DNA of 64,000 bases from Bradyrhizobium sp. C9 (lineage in GTDB: Bacteria; Pseudomonadota; Alphaproteobacteria; Rhizobiales; Xanthobacteraceae): NCBI RefSeq assembly GCF_002532045.1, contig NZ_NWTG01000002.1, positions 124,001-188,000 of the forward strand, in the 5' to 3' direction. Positions 49,751-58,634 of the stretch are shown here, piece by piece. Both the position numbers and the translations under genes were made by a program. How positions within the stretch are numbered: the first letter of the stretch is position 1; each line of letters begins with the position of its first letter. The notes beneath the pieces are model-generated. The model had not been told where the DNA came from. It made no database searches and saw nothing but the letters and a program-made list of their open reading frames with translations.

Positions 49751-50929
49751 ATGTCGCGAACGCCATTTGCCGTATTGGTCGGCGCCGTTCTGGCGCTTTC
49801 GGCGGTGCAACCGGGACCAGCCCAAGCGCAGGACACCGTGAAGGTCGGGCTGGTGATGCCATTGACCGGCGTTCTGGGACCGGTCGGCAAGCAGGCGGTC
49901 GCGGGAGCGCGGCTCTACATGGCGCAGCACGGCGATATGGTCGCCGGTCGCAAGATCGAATTGATCGTCCGGGACGACGCCAGCGTGCCCGACAATGCCA
50001 AGCGCATCGCGCAGGAGCTGATCGTCAACGACAAGGCCGCGATCCTCGGCGGCGGGCTGACGCCGAGCGTGCTCGCGCTCGCACCGCTGGTCACCGAGAG
50101 CAAGACGGCAACCGTCGTCATGGTATCGGGCACCTCGATCGTGACCGAGCGGTCGCCCTACTTCGTACGCACCAGCTGGACGCACGCGCAGCAGGCCAGC
50201 GTGCTGGCGGACTGGGCGGCGAGAAACGGATCGAAGCGGGCCACCATCATTGCGTCCGACTGGGCGCCCGGGCGTGAGGCTGCCGGCGTATTTTCGGCGA
50301 GTTTCACCGCGGCGGGCGGAGCGATCGTCGAAGCGCTGAAGGTGCCGCTGGCCAATCCCGACTTCGCGCCGTTCCTGCAGCGTGCACGGGACGGCAATCC
50401 CGATACCCTGTTCATTTTCGTTCCGACAAGCCAGGCCGGCATCCTGGCCAAGCAGTTTGTCGAGCGTGGTCTGGACAAGAGCGGGATCAAGCTGATCGGC
50501 CCCGGCGACATCGCCGACGACGAGGACCTGCCGGGGATGAGCGATGCGATGATCGGCACGATCACCGCGGGGTTCTACTCCGCCGCCCATCCATCCGACC
50601 TGAACCGCGACTATGTCGCAGCGTTCCGCAAGGCCAATGCCAACGTCCGCCCGAACTTCATCAGCGTCAGCGCCTATGACGGCATGCATCTGATCTACCA
50701 GGCGCTGAAGGCGACCGGAGGCAAGACCGACGGCGATGCGTTGATCGAGGCCATGAAGGGCATGGCCTGGGAAAGCCCGCGCGGCCCGATGTCGATCGAC
50801 CCGAAGACGCGCGACGTCGTCCACGACATCTACATTCGCAGGGTCGAGAGGGTCGGCGGCGAGCTCTACAGCGTCGAGCACGAGACCTTCAAGGCCGTCA
50901 AGGACCCCGCCAAGATCGCGAACAAATAA
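49751..50929 (+). CDS. ABC transporter substrate-binding protein, LivK/HAAT type
   Basis: A 392-residue binding protein with signal FAVLVGAVLALSAVQPGPAQ then AQDTVKVGLVMPLTGVLGPV, and GRKIELIVRDDASVPDNAKR typical of the family. The ribosome site AGGAGG lies before the ATG at 49751. No transport partner genes are adjacent. It is divergent from the membrane-bound winged-helix regulator 151 bases away. It is clearly different in sequence from the two other LivK-type proteins in the window, so ligands probably differ. Confidence 0.93.
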   Translation: MSRTPFAVLVGAVLALSAVQPGPAQAQDTVKVGLVMPLTGVLGPVGKQAVAGARLYMAQHGDMVAGRKIELIVRDDASVPDNAKRIAQELIVNDKAAILGGGLTPSVLALAPLVTESKTATVVMVSGTSIVTERSPYFVRTSWTHAQQASVLADWAARNGSKRATIIASDWAPGREAAGVFSASFTAAGGAIVEALKVPLANPDFAPFLQRARDGNPDTLFIFVPTSQAGILAKQFVERGLDKSGIKLIGPGDIADDEDLPGMSDAMIGTITAGFYSAAHPSDLNRDYVAAFRKANANVRPNFISVSAYDGMHLIYQALKATGGKTDGDALIEAMKGMAWESPRGPMSIDPKTRDVVHDIYIRRVERVGGELYSVEHETFKAVKDPAKIANK

Positions 50930-50966
50930 GCCAGGCGGCGCGCAGCCGGCCGGGCCGGGCGGCGCT

Positions 50967-51386
50967 TCAGACCCGGGTGCGCGCGATCGTGCCGGCGACG
51001 ATCTGCATGGCGACGCCGAGCACCCAGCCCGCCATGATCGCCGCGGTCCAGGCGATGTCCGGCTCGCTGCGCAGCACAACGACACCAACCGAGAAGAACG
51101 CGACCATGGTCGCGAGGAAGGTGCCGATCGCGCTCAGCAGCTCCGCAGCGTCGATCTTGCGCGTAGAGCTCCCGTCCTTCGGATGGAAGAGCTTTGGCGG
51201 CGTATCGATGCCGAGATAGAATCCAATCGCTCCGCCCAGCATCATGATCAGCAGGAACGCCTGCGAGGTCAGCGCCGACACGCTCGAGCCGACATGGATC
51301 GCGACGAACAGACCGCTGGCAGCTCCCGCGAGGGCGAGACCGAAGCGCTCCAGGACATGGGCAAGTTTTCTGACGCGGCTGCGCAT
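50967..51386 (-). CDS. Four-helix membrane protein, function unknown
   Basis: 139 residues with about four hydrophobic segments: ERFGLALAGAASGLFVAIHV, AFLLIMMLGGAIGFYLGID, SAIGTFLATMVAFFSVGVVV and WTAAIMAGWVLGVAMQIVAG. A cytoplasmic or periplasmic loop of about 25 residues, with PPKLFHPKDGSS, separates the second and third. The ribosome site GAGG lies seven bases before the ATG. No family is recognised. It ends convergently 37 bases from the LivK gene. Membrane location is well supported; nothing more can be said. Confidence 0.75.
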   Translation of the reverse strand: MRSRVRKLAHVLERFGLALAGAASGLFVAIHVGSSVSALTSQAFLLIMMLGGAIGFYLGIDTPPKLFHPKDGSSTRKIDAAELLSAIGTFLATMVAFFSVGVVVLRSEPDIAWTAAIMAGWVLGVAMQIVAGTIARTRV

Positions 51387-51607
51387 TGCTGTGCCTCATC
51401 AATGAATTGCACCGCTGTCAGGCTAGGCCTTTTCGCAGCAGCGCGAAAGCCGTCTCGTCTCACATGGCCGCGACCTCGTGACGCTTTTGTGCGTCAGTTC
51501 ACATCTGTCGTGGCACAGAATGACTAAATATCGATCCAAGGTAGCAATCGAATCCGCTACCACTACGCTGCGCCATCCGCTTCGTCCATTTCAGCGAGCG
51601 TCTTTCA

Positions 51608-53875
51608 ATGCCGAGCTCCAAGATCATTATCCTGTCCGACGGCACCGGCAACGCCGCCTCCAGCGTGTGGCGCACCAATGTCTGGCGGATATTCCAGTCG
51701 CTGGATCTGCAGGATAACGCGCAGGCCGCCAAGTATGATGACGGCGTCGGCACCTCGTCGTTCGTTCCGCTGGCGCTGCTCGGCGGCGCCTTCGGCTACG
51801 GTCTCAAGCGCAATATCCTGGATGCCTACAAATTCATCTGCCGCAACTACGACCACGAGAACGATTCGCAGATCTACCTGTTCGGATTCAGCCGCGGCGC
51901 GTTCACCGTGCGCACGCTCGCAGCACTGATCCTCGATCAGGGCCTGATCGTCGCAGACACCGAAGCCGAACTGCACGACGGCGCGGTGAAGGCCTATCGT
52001 GCGTACCGCGCCGCGGGCTACCACTCGATCTGGCGTATCGAGGTGCTGTTCCGCGCGCTGCGCGACTACGTGTTCGTGCCGGTGCTGGACCGCCTTCAGC
52101 GCAACAGGCCTTATGCCGAGATCGTACGGAAGCCGGTGCCTGCGATCGAGTTCATCGGCATCTGGGACACCGTCGCGGCCTATGGCCTGCCGATCGACGA
52201 GATGACACGCGGCATCTCGAACTGGGTGTGGCCGCTTGAGCTGCCGAACCGGATTCTCAGTCCGAAGGTCAAGTGGGCACGGCACGCTCTGGCGCTCGAC
52301 GACGAGCGCACGACGTTTCATCCGGTGCTCTGGACGGAGCAAGAGCCGGGACAGCCCGCACCGGCCATGCCGGCAACGATCGACAGCGAACGCCTCGTCC
52401 AGGTGTGGTTCGTCGGCATGCATGCCAATGTCGGCGGCGGCTACCCGGACGATGCCGTCGCCTTCGTGCCGCTGGCCTGGCTGGTCGACGAAGCCGTCAA
52501 GCGCGGGCTCGTCTTCAAGAGTGCGCCGATCGCCGACCCCGATGCGATCAAGGCGATCAGGTCTTCCGAGGACAAAGACGGCCGCCTCTACGATTCGCGG
52601 GCCGGCCTTGGCGCCTATTACCGATATGGCCCCCGCAAGGTCGCCGACCTCTGCAAAGATCCCTATGCCGGCGTCAGCGTGCCGATGCCGAAGGTCCACG
52701 AAAGCGTGTTCGAGCGGATCGACAGCGGCGCCAATGCCTATGCCCCGATCGGGCTTCCGCCAGACTATGTGGTGGTCTCGCGCAGCGGCCAGGTCACACC
52801 GCTGGGCTCCACGACGTTTGAAACGCCTGTCGGTGCGCCGGCGCGCTATGCCGCGCAGGAGAAGCTGTGGAATTTCGTCTGGATGCGGCGGATCGCCTAC
52901 TTCGCCACGCTCGCGGCGTCGCTGCATCTGGCGGCGTTCTGGCTATTCCATAACCAGCACAAGGAGCACGAATTCAGCTCCTGGTTCAGGATGATCTCGG
53001 AGCTGGTGCGCTTCATCGAATCGTTCCTGCCCGCTTCGCTTCATTGGTGGACCGACTGGTATGCCGGCAACCCGGAATGGTTCGCCGGCGGCATCATCGG
53101 CGTTTTCGTGCTGATGGCTGTGGGCAATTTGCTCAGCGCAACGATCAGCGACAGGATGCGAATCATCTGGCGTGACCGCGCGAACCCGACGCCGCTCTCC
53201 GGGTTCATGCACAATGCGATCTATCGATTGCGCACCAGCACGATCTATCAGTGGATCCTCAATGTCGGGAAGCGGCATGTCGTTCCGTTTGCACTGACAG
53301 CCTTGCTGGTCTGGTTCAGCGCGACATTGCTCAGCCATTTCCTGTTCAATGCCGCGGACTCGATGGGCGCCTTCTGCAAGGGGAGCACAGCCGACAAGCT
53401 CGTCGCCGTCGACAAGGGTATCCCGCAGGATGCGGCCGATTTCGACACCAGCGCGATCTGTGCGCCGACCGGGCTCAAGGTCCGCACCGGCTTCAGTTAC
53501 GAGATCGCGATCACCATGTCGGAGCCATGGGAAGACGCCGGACGCGCGGTCACGCCGATCGGATACCGGACCTCGACGATCGAGCCCTCGATGCGCTGGC
53601 GCGGATACGCCACGATCTTCCTGCGGCGCATCCTGTTCCGGCCATGGTTCAGGCTGATCGCACGGGTTGGCGAGACCGGCGTCGACGAGTATTTCCTCGA
53701 TCCGCTGCCAGCGCCGAACACCGATCCGCAGGTCTACAAGGCGAGGTTCACCGCCGATCGCAGCGGCGAGGTCTTCCTCTACGTCAACCAGGCCGTTATC
53801 GGCCTGCCCTGGATCTACAAATGGTTCTACGGCGATCACAGGGGCAAGGCGAAGGTCACGGTGAAGCTGCTGTGA
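51608..53875 (+). CDS. DUF2235 (T6SS phospholipase-like) hydrolase with C-terminal membrane domain
   Basis: 755 residues. The N-terminal half is DUF2235, an alpha/beta hydrolase domain shared with Tle1-type lipases: KIIILSDGTGNAASSVWRTN at the start, the nucleophile motif YLFGFSRGAFTVRTLAAL near residue 97, and VWFVGMHANVGGGYPDDAVA. Many members have SDVGGGY at the last motif; here it is ANVGGGY. After about residue 420 come at least three hydrophobic helices (FATLAASLHLAAFWLF, GGIIGVFVLMAVGNLL, FALTALLVWFSATLLSHFLF) and a beta-rich end. No VgrG, PAAR or immunity gene is adjacent, so a housekeeping membrane-tethered lipase is as likely as an effector. Confidence 0.85.
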   Translation: MPSSKIIILSDGTGNAASSVWRTNVWRIFQSLDLQDNAQAAKYDDGVGTSSFVPLALLGGAFGYGLKRNILDAYKFICRNYDHENDSQIYLFGFSRGAFTVRTLAALILDQGLIVADTEAELHDGAVKAYRAYRAAGYHSIWRIEVLFRALRDYVFVPVLDRLQRNRPYAEIVRKPVPAIEFIGIWDTVAAYGLPIDEMTRGISNWVWPLELPNRILSPKVKWARHALALDDERTTFHPVLWTEQEPGQPAPAMPATIDSERLVQVWFVGMHANVGGGYPDDAVAFVPLAWLVDEAVKRGLVFKSAPIADPDAIKAIRSSEDKDGRLYDSRAGLGAYYRYGPRKVADLCKDPYAGVSVPMPKVHESVFERIDSGANAYAPIGLPPDYVVVSRSGQVTPLGSTTFETPVGAPARYAAQEKLWNFVWMRRIAYFATLAASLHLAAFWLFHNQHKEHEFSSWFRMISELVRFIESFLPASLHWWTDWYAGNPEWFAGGIIGVFVLMAVGNLLSATISDRMRIIWRDRANPTPLSGFMHNAIYRLRTSTIYQWILNVGKRHVVPFALTALLVWFSATLLSHFLFNAADSMGAFCKGSTADKLVAVDKGIPQDAADFDTSAICAPTGLKVRTGFSYEIAITMSEPWEDAGRAVTPIGYRTSTIEPSMRWRGYATIFLRRILFRPWFRLIARVGETGVDEYFLDPLPAPNTDPQVYKARFTADRSGEVFLYVNQAVIGLPWIYKWFYGDHRGKAKVTVKLL

Positions 53876-53914
53876 TGCGGCGCAGTTCGCGTCAGGCCAT
53901 TGCGGTTAGGCGAT

Positions 53915-53947
53915 AAAAAAAACGCGAGGCAGCGTCGCTGCCCCGCG
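53915..53947 (-). terminator. Rho-independent terminator of the luciferase-like gene
   Basis: On the minus strand an 11-bp stem with one mismatch (CGCGGGGCAGC / GCTGCCTCGCG, loop GAC) is followed by eight T residues. It begins 19 bases after the stop of the gene at 53966. It may also stop the convergent DUF2235 transcript. Confidence 0.88.
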
Positions 53948-53965
53948 CCTTTCCCTACCCTCAAC

Positions 53966-55066
53966 CTACGCCGCGCGGCCGACCGAGGCATCGAGATGCT
54001 TCAGCTTCGGCAAGACCTCCTGCTTCAGCAGCCGCAGCGAATTGTGCCAGGCCTCGGGCTTGTGCTTGTAGTCGAAGCCGAACACCAGCAGCACGCCGAA
54101 GCCGCCGACCTCCTGATAGATCTTCTCGATCTTCTCGGTGACGGTCGCGGGCGAGCCGACGATCCAGTTGTTGCGGGCGCAATACTCGACCGTGACGTCG
54201 CTATCCGGCACGTCGGGCGACGCCTTCAAATAATCCTTGAAACCAAAGTGGCCGAGCAGCGGCAGGAAATACTCGCCCATCATCCGGCCCATCATGTCGC
54301 CGGTCGAGAGCTTCCATGCCTCCGCATCGGTGTCGGCAACGAACACCTCGCGTACCATCCGCCAATCCTTGCGGCTCGGCTTGCGGCCGGTCTTGGCGGC
54401 GCCGGCTTCCACCGAGTCCCAATGGCTGCCGACATAGGCTGGGTTGAGGTTGAGGCTCATCGGGATGAAGCCGCGCTCGCCGGCAAGCTTCAGCGTGTCC
54501 GAATTCTTCGACAGGCCGGCGACACCGATCGGCGGATGCGGCGCTTGCTGTGGCTTGATGTGCGGCTTGAGGAAGTCGAACATCGTATCCGGCTTGGTCA
54601 CCGTCCAGAACTTGCCCTTGTGGGTCCACGGAGCCGGCTCGGTCCACATCTTCAGGATGATCTCGAGCGCCTCGCGGGTCATGTCGCGGTTCTGGCCCGA
54701 CATGCCGTCGACATTGAACATCGCCCAGTCGCTCGGCAGGCCTGAGGCCGCGACGCCGAAATTCAATCGGCCGTTCGAGAGGTGATCGAGCATCGCAACG
54801 CGGTTCGCGAGTTCGGCCGGATGATGATACGGCAGCAGGAAGCCGCCAGGCCCGATGCGGATGTTCTTGGTCTGCAGCAGCGCCTGCGCGATCAACAGAT
54901 CCGGCGACGGATGCGGCTCCCAGGGCGCCGTGTGGTGCTCGCCGATCCAGGCTTCCTGATAGCCGAGCTCGTCCAGCCAGCGCAGCACCTGCAGGTCCCA
55001 ATCGTGGCCCTCTTTCAGTCCGCACTCCGGCGGATGCGACGGCATCGCGAAGTATCCGAGTTCCAT
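53966..55066 (-). CDS. LLM class flavin-dependent oxidoreductase (luciferase-like)
   Basis: 366 residues, TIM-barrel bacterial luciferase superfamily. The start reads ELGYFAMPSHPPECGLKEGH, later QEAWIGEHHTAPWEPHPSPD, and RIGPGGFLLPYHHPAELANR, all family landmarks; a C-terminal part has NNWIVGSPATVTEKIEKIYQ. Members use reduced FMN (or F420) to oxygenate aldehydes, sulfonates, terpenes or other small molecules. ATG at 55066 is chosen from the family start. It follows a TetR gene by 106 bases on the same strand, so it may belong to that regulon. A partner flavin reductase is not seen here. Confidence 0.92.
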   Translation of the reverse strand: MELGYFAMPSHPPECGLKEGHDWDLQVLRWLDELGYQEAWIGEHHTAPWEPHPSPDLLIAQALLQTKNIRIGPGGFLLPYHHPAELANRVAMLDHLSNGRLNFGVAASGLPSDWAMFNVDGMSGQNRDMTREALEIILKMWTEPAPWTHKGKFWTVTKPDTMFDFLKPHIKPQQAPHPPIGVAGLSKNSDTLKLAGERGFIPMSLNLNPAYVGSHWDSVEAGAAKTGRKPSRKDWRMVREVFVADTDAEAWKLSTGDMMGRMMGEYFLPLLGHFGFKDYLKASPDVPDSDVTVEYCARNNWIVGSPATVTEKIEKIYQEVGGFGVLLVFGFDYKHKPEAWHNSLRLLKQEVLPKLKHLDASVGRAA

Positions 55067-55172
55067 GGGTTTCCTCTCTTTGTTCGATGCGTGTCTTCCG
55101 CACACGCGCCGGAGAGTACCTGCCCCGGCTGCGGCAGAACAATGGCTTTGTCGCATGCGGCCCCGGCGGGAA

Positions 55173-55811
55173 TTACGCGTAGGGCGTCCCCTTCAGCATG
55201 ATCGCGATGCCCGAAAGGCTACGTTCCATGATCTGCAGGAAAGTCTCGCGTGTCGAGGCCGCCGATCGGCGCGCCTTGTGCTCGCGAAGCCCCTCTGCAT
55301 AGGCGACGGTCACGGCCGTCACCACCATCGATGCGGCGAGCCGGGCGTCGGCATCGGCGAGCGGCCGCTTGATGGCGCCCGCCAGCACGGTTGCAAGATC
55401 ATCGATCAATTCGTCACGCATCTCGCGTGCCCGTGCCGAAAGCGCCGGGCTCTCGGCGACGGTGCGCCAGAATTTTGCGGTTGCATCGGTGAATTTCGCG
55501 AACGGATGCGCCCGATCGGCCAGGCGCTGCACCAGCCTGCGCAGCGTGATCAGCGGCGCTTCGCCGGACGGCCGCTCGGCAAAGGCGGCCTTCAGAATCT
55601 GGCGGCTTTCCTCCTCACGGTCGAAGAACAGATCCTCCTTGCGCGGAAAGTAGTTGAACACCGTCATCCGGGAGACCTCGGCGGCCTCGGCAATCTCGGC
55701 CACCGAGACATTGTCGAAGCCGCGCGCCACGAACAGCTCGGTGGCGACGTCCGAGATCGCCTGGCGTGTCGCCTCCTTCTTTCGCTCCCGCAATCCGTCC
55801 CGGTTTGACAT
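55173..55811 (-). CDS. TetR family transcriptional regulator
   Basis: 212 residues. The DNA-binding domain covers about residues 8-55: RKKEATRQAISDVATELFVA and VSVAEIAEAAEVSRMTVFNY, then FPRKEDLFFDRE. The C-terminal ligand domain is helical (ADARLAASMVVTAVTVAYAE). Start ATG at 55811 lies six bases from a 9+9 bp inverted repeat with a -10 box TATAAT inside it, so self-repression is likely. It is divergent from a FAD monooxygenase and co-directional with the LLM oxidoreductase; both are candidate targets. Confidence 0.93.
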   Translation of the reverse strand: MSNRDGLRERKKEATRQAISDVATELFVARGFDNVSVAEIAEAAEVSRMTVFNYFPRKEDLFFDREEESRQILKAAFAERPSGEAPLITLRRLVQRLADRAHPFAKFTDATAKFWRTVAESPALSARAREMRDELIDDLATVLAGAIKRPLADADARLAASMVVTAVTVAYAEGLREHKARRSAASTRETFLQIMERSLSGIAIMLKGTPYA

Positions 55812-55816
55812 GGAAG

Positions 55817-55854
55817 AATTTGTACCATACTAAATATTATACTGAGTACAAATT
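55817..55854. promoter_or_regulatory. Divergent TetR operator over two -10 boxes
   Basis: Arms AATTTGTAC (55817-55825) and GTACAAATT (55846-55854) pair perfectly over a 20-base AT-rich centre. On the minus strand TATAAT (55836-55841) fits the TetR gene; on the plus strand TATACT (55838-55843) fits the monooxygenase gene. A protein bound here would cover both promoters at once. Confidence 0.85.
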
Positions 55855-55866
55855 TATGGTGACGGC

Positions 55867-57378
55867 GTGACGCGTGAACGAACGGATGTGGTTGTGGTCG
55901 GCGCCGGACCGACCGGATTGCTGCTGGCGATCGAACTGACCCTGGGCGGCGCCGACGTGGTCGTGATCGAGCGGCTGGCGAAGCCCGACCAGACCATCAA
56001 GGCCGGCGCGATCGGCGCCCTCGCCGGCGAGGCGCTGGAGCGGCGCGGCCTCACTGATGCGATGGATGCCGTCGAACGCACCATGGCGGAGGGGATGTCC
56101 AGGCTCATGAAGAGTGCGGATGCGCCGACCGAACTGCCGTTCAAGAAATTCGGCGGTCACTTCTCTGGGATCTTCGGGATCGACCAGACGCGTCAGCGCG
56201 AGCCGCACCGGCGGTTGCGCGGCGTGAACCAGCAAGCCCTGGAGACAATGCTCGGCGAGCGCGCCCACGCACTCGGCATCGCGGTCCGGCGCGGCTGCGA
56301 ACTGATCGATTTCGAGGATACCGGAGACGGCATCCTGACCAGGGCTAGGGATGCCTCCGGTGATGTCGAGCTGCACTCCGCCTATCTCGTCGGCTGCGAC
56401 GGCGGCCGCAGCGCGGTACGCAAGCGCGCGGGCTTCGATTTTCCCGGCACCGAACCGACGCTCACTGGACACCAGGCCATCGTCGACCTGGATTATCCGG
56501 ATCGTCTGCTGCCGGTCGGCTGGCGGCGGACGCCGGTCGGCATGATGGCCTATGGACCGATTCCCGGCCGGGTGTTCATGGCCGAGTTCGACGGCCCGCC
56601 GGCTGATCGCAGCGCGCCCGTGACGCGCGAGGAGATCGAGACAACGTTGCGCCGGATCAGCGGCGTCGACGTTCGCGTTACCGCCGTCAAGACCGCCACC
56701 CGCTTCACCGACAACGCGCGGCAGGCCGACAGCTATCGCAGGGGCCGCGTGCTGCTGGCGGGCGACGCCGCGCATGTGCACTCGCCGTTCGGCGGGCAAG
56801 GCCTCAATCTCGGCCTGCTCGATGCGGTCAATCTCGGCTGGAAGCTCGCGGCGGTCGTGTGCGATCGCATGCCGGAGAGCCTGCTCGACAGCTACACGGC
56901 AGAGCGGCACCCGATCGCGGCCAAGGTGCTCGCCAACACCCGCGCCCAGGTCGCGCTGATGCGGCCGGATGTCATGACGGACGCCCTGCGCGACATTGTC
57001 GCCGACCTGATGAGCGGCGATGAGGGCACGCGTTACTTCGGCGAAATGATCAGCGGCATCAAGATCCGCTACGACCTCGGCAGCGATCATCCCATGGTCG
57101 GCCGGCTCTCCGGCAACTTCCCGTTCGGCGACAACGGTGCGGAAACAACGCTGTTCGATCAGATGGAGGACGGCAGGGCCGTGCTAATCGATGCAACGGA
57201 TGGAGCTGCGTCAGCGATCGCAGCTCGCTGGGACATGTTCGTCCGATGCGTACCAAGGCGCGCCGGCCCGTCGCTGCTGGTCCGTCCCGATGCCTGCATC
57301 GCCTGGGCGGCCGACGGCGAAGACCTGGCGGGCCTTGACGCCGCGCTCAGGCGCTGGTTCGGACCCGCCATGCATTGA
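55867..57378 (+). CDS. FAD-dependent aromatic hydroxylase (PHBH/MhpA/Rox-like)
   Basis: 503 residues. The FAD motif is VVVVGAGPTGLLLAIELTLG at the start, the DG motif is AYLVGCDGGRSAVRKRAGF near residue 180, and the GD motif is RVLLAGDAAHVHSPFGGQGL near residue 300. This set defines class A flavoprotein hydroxylases, which act on phenols, polyketides or drugs such as rifampicin. The C-terminal thioredoxin-like part is shorter than in some members. Start GTG at 55867 leaves about 15 bases of leader after the expected start point. It is transcribed away from the TetR gene and is the most probable regulated target. Substrate unknown. Confidence 0.92.
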   Translation: MTRERTDVVVVGAGPTGLLLAIELTLGGADVVVIERLAKPDQTIKAGAIGALAGEALERRGLTDAMDAVERTMAEGMSRLMKSADAPTELPFKKFGGHFSGIFGIDQTRQREPHRRLRGVNQQALETMLGERAHALGIAVRRGCELIDFEDTGDGILTRARDASGDVELHSAYLVGCDGGRSAVRKRAGFDFPGTEPTLTGHQAIVDLDYPDRLLPVGWRRTPVGMMAYGPIPGRVFMAEFDGPPADRSAPVTREEIETTLRRISGVDVRVTAVKTATRFTDNARQADSYRRGRVLLAGDAAHVHSPFGGQGLNLGLLDAVNLGWKLAAVVCDRMPESLLDSYTAERHPIAAKVLANTRAQVALMRPDVMTDALRDIVADLMSGDEGTRYFGEMISGIKIRYDLGSDHPMVGRLSGNFPFGDNGAETTLFDQMEDGRAVLIDATDGAASAIAARWDMFVRCVPRRAGPSLLVRPDACIAWAADGEDLAGLDAALRRWFGPAMH

Positions 57379-57399
57379 CCTCGCAGGCGAGACGCTGCG

Positions 57400-58512
57400 T
57401 CAGCGTGTTCCGAACGTGGTCTTGCCGAACAGCGCCTTCTGCGTCGAGGGCTGCGAGCGCCAGTATTGCGGTGGCGCGCTGACCTCGCCGCCGAGCTCGG
57501 CGGCGGCGTGCCAACCCCAGCGCGGATCGTAGAGCATGCCGCGGGCGAGCGCGATCATGTCGGCCTTGCCCGAAGTCACGATCTCCTCGGCCTGCTTCGC
57601 TTCAGTGATCAGGCCGACCGCCATCGTGGTGATGCCGGTCGCCTCCTTCACCGCCTGTGCTGCCGGCACCTGGTAGCCCGGACCGAGCGGAATCTTCTGC
57701 AGCGGCGACACGCCGCCGGAGGAGACGTCCATCCAGTCGACGCCGCGCGTCTTCAGCTCCTTGGCAAATTCGATGGTCTGCGCGAGGTCCCAGGCACCCT
57801 CGACCCAGTGGGTCGCCGACACCCGCATGCCGATCGGCTTGTGATCCGGGAATACCGCGCGCACCGCGTCGAACACTTCCAGCGGGAAGCGCATGCGGTT
57901 TTCGAGCGAGCCGCCATAGCGGTCGGTCCGCTTGTTGGCGATCGGCGACAGGAACTGGTGCAGCAGATAACCATGCGCGCCGTGCAGTTCGAGCGCATCG
58001 ATGCCGAGCCGGTCGGCGCGCTTCGCTGACGCGACAAAGGCCTCGCGAATGCGCCTCAGGCCGGCGTCGTCGAGCGCCAGCGGCGCGGCCTCGCTTTCCT
58101 TATGCGGGACAGCCGACGGTCCAACCGTCTGCCAGCCGCCTTCGGCGATCGGGATCAGCTGCCCGCCCTCCCACGGACGCTGGCTCGACGCCTTGCGGCC
58201 GGCATGGGCAAGTTGCATGGCGACCGCAGCCTTCGAATGCTTGCGCACCGAGGCGAGGATCGGCTTCAGCGCCGCCTCATTGGCATCGCTGTAGAGGCCG
58301 AGGCAGCCTGGCGTGATCCGCCCGATATCCTCGACATGGGTGGCCTCGATGCAGAACATCGCGGCGCCCGACAGCGCCAGCATGTTGATGTGGGTGAAGT
58401 GCCAGTCATTGGCGGAGCCGTCGTCGGCCGAGTACTGGCACATCGGCGAGACCATGATCCGGTTGGAGAGCTTGAGGCTGCGCAGTTCGATCGGGGAAAA
58501 CAGGGTGCTCAT
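57400..58512 (-). CDS. Old yellow enzyme family NADH:flavin oxidoreductase (YqjM class)
   Basis: 370 residues, TIM-barrel FMN enzyme. It starts STLFSPIELRSLKLSNRIMV and has SPMCQYSADDG with the YqjM-type Cys that tunes the flavin. ELHGAHGYLLHQFLSPIANK then RTDRYGGSLENRMRF is the active-site signature; VDWMDVSSGGVSP follows. It reduces activated C=C bonds of enones, nitro compounds or maleimides. ATG at 58512 matches the family start. It is convergent with the FAD hydroxylase, 21 bases apart. It may share the job of detoxifying unsaturated carbonyls, but no regulatory link is visible. Confidence 0.94.
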   Translation of the reverse strand: MSTLFSPIELRSLKLSNRIMVSPMCQYSADDGSANDWHFTHINMLALSGAAMFCIEATHVEDIGRITPGCLGLYSDANEAALKPILASVRKHSKAAVAMQLAHAGRKASSQRPWEGGQLIPIAEGGWQTVGPSAVPHKESEAAPLALDDAGLRRIREAFVASAKRADRLGIDALELHGAHGYLLHQFLSPIANKRTDRYGGSLENRMRFPLEVFDAVRAVFPDHKPIGMRVSATHWVEGAWDLAQTIEFAKELKTRGVDWMDVSSGGVSPLQKIPLGPGYQVPAAQAVKEATGITTMAVGLITEAKQAEEIVTSGKADMIALARGMLYDPRWGWHAAAELGGEVSAPPQYWRSQPSTQKALFGKTTFGTR

Positions 58513-58634
58513 GCGAGGGATATCCGGGATCGGGGAAACGGCCAGCACAAGATAGAAGCGGCCGCCGCGATCACCAACCGTCGTCGTCGCCGAATGGGCC
58601 GGGGCAGACCAGCAATGCGATAGCGCCGTTCCGT

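Noticed and set aside
51608..53875. Type VI secretion effector-immunity module
   Set aside because: Only the DUF2235 gene is present; no VgrG, PAAR, chaperone or immunity candidate is adjacent.
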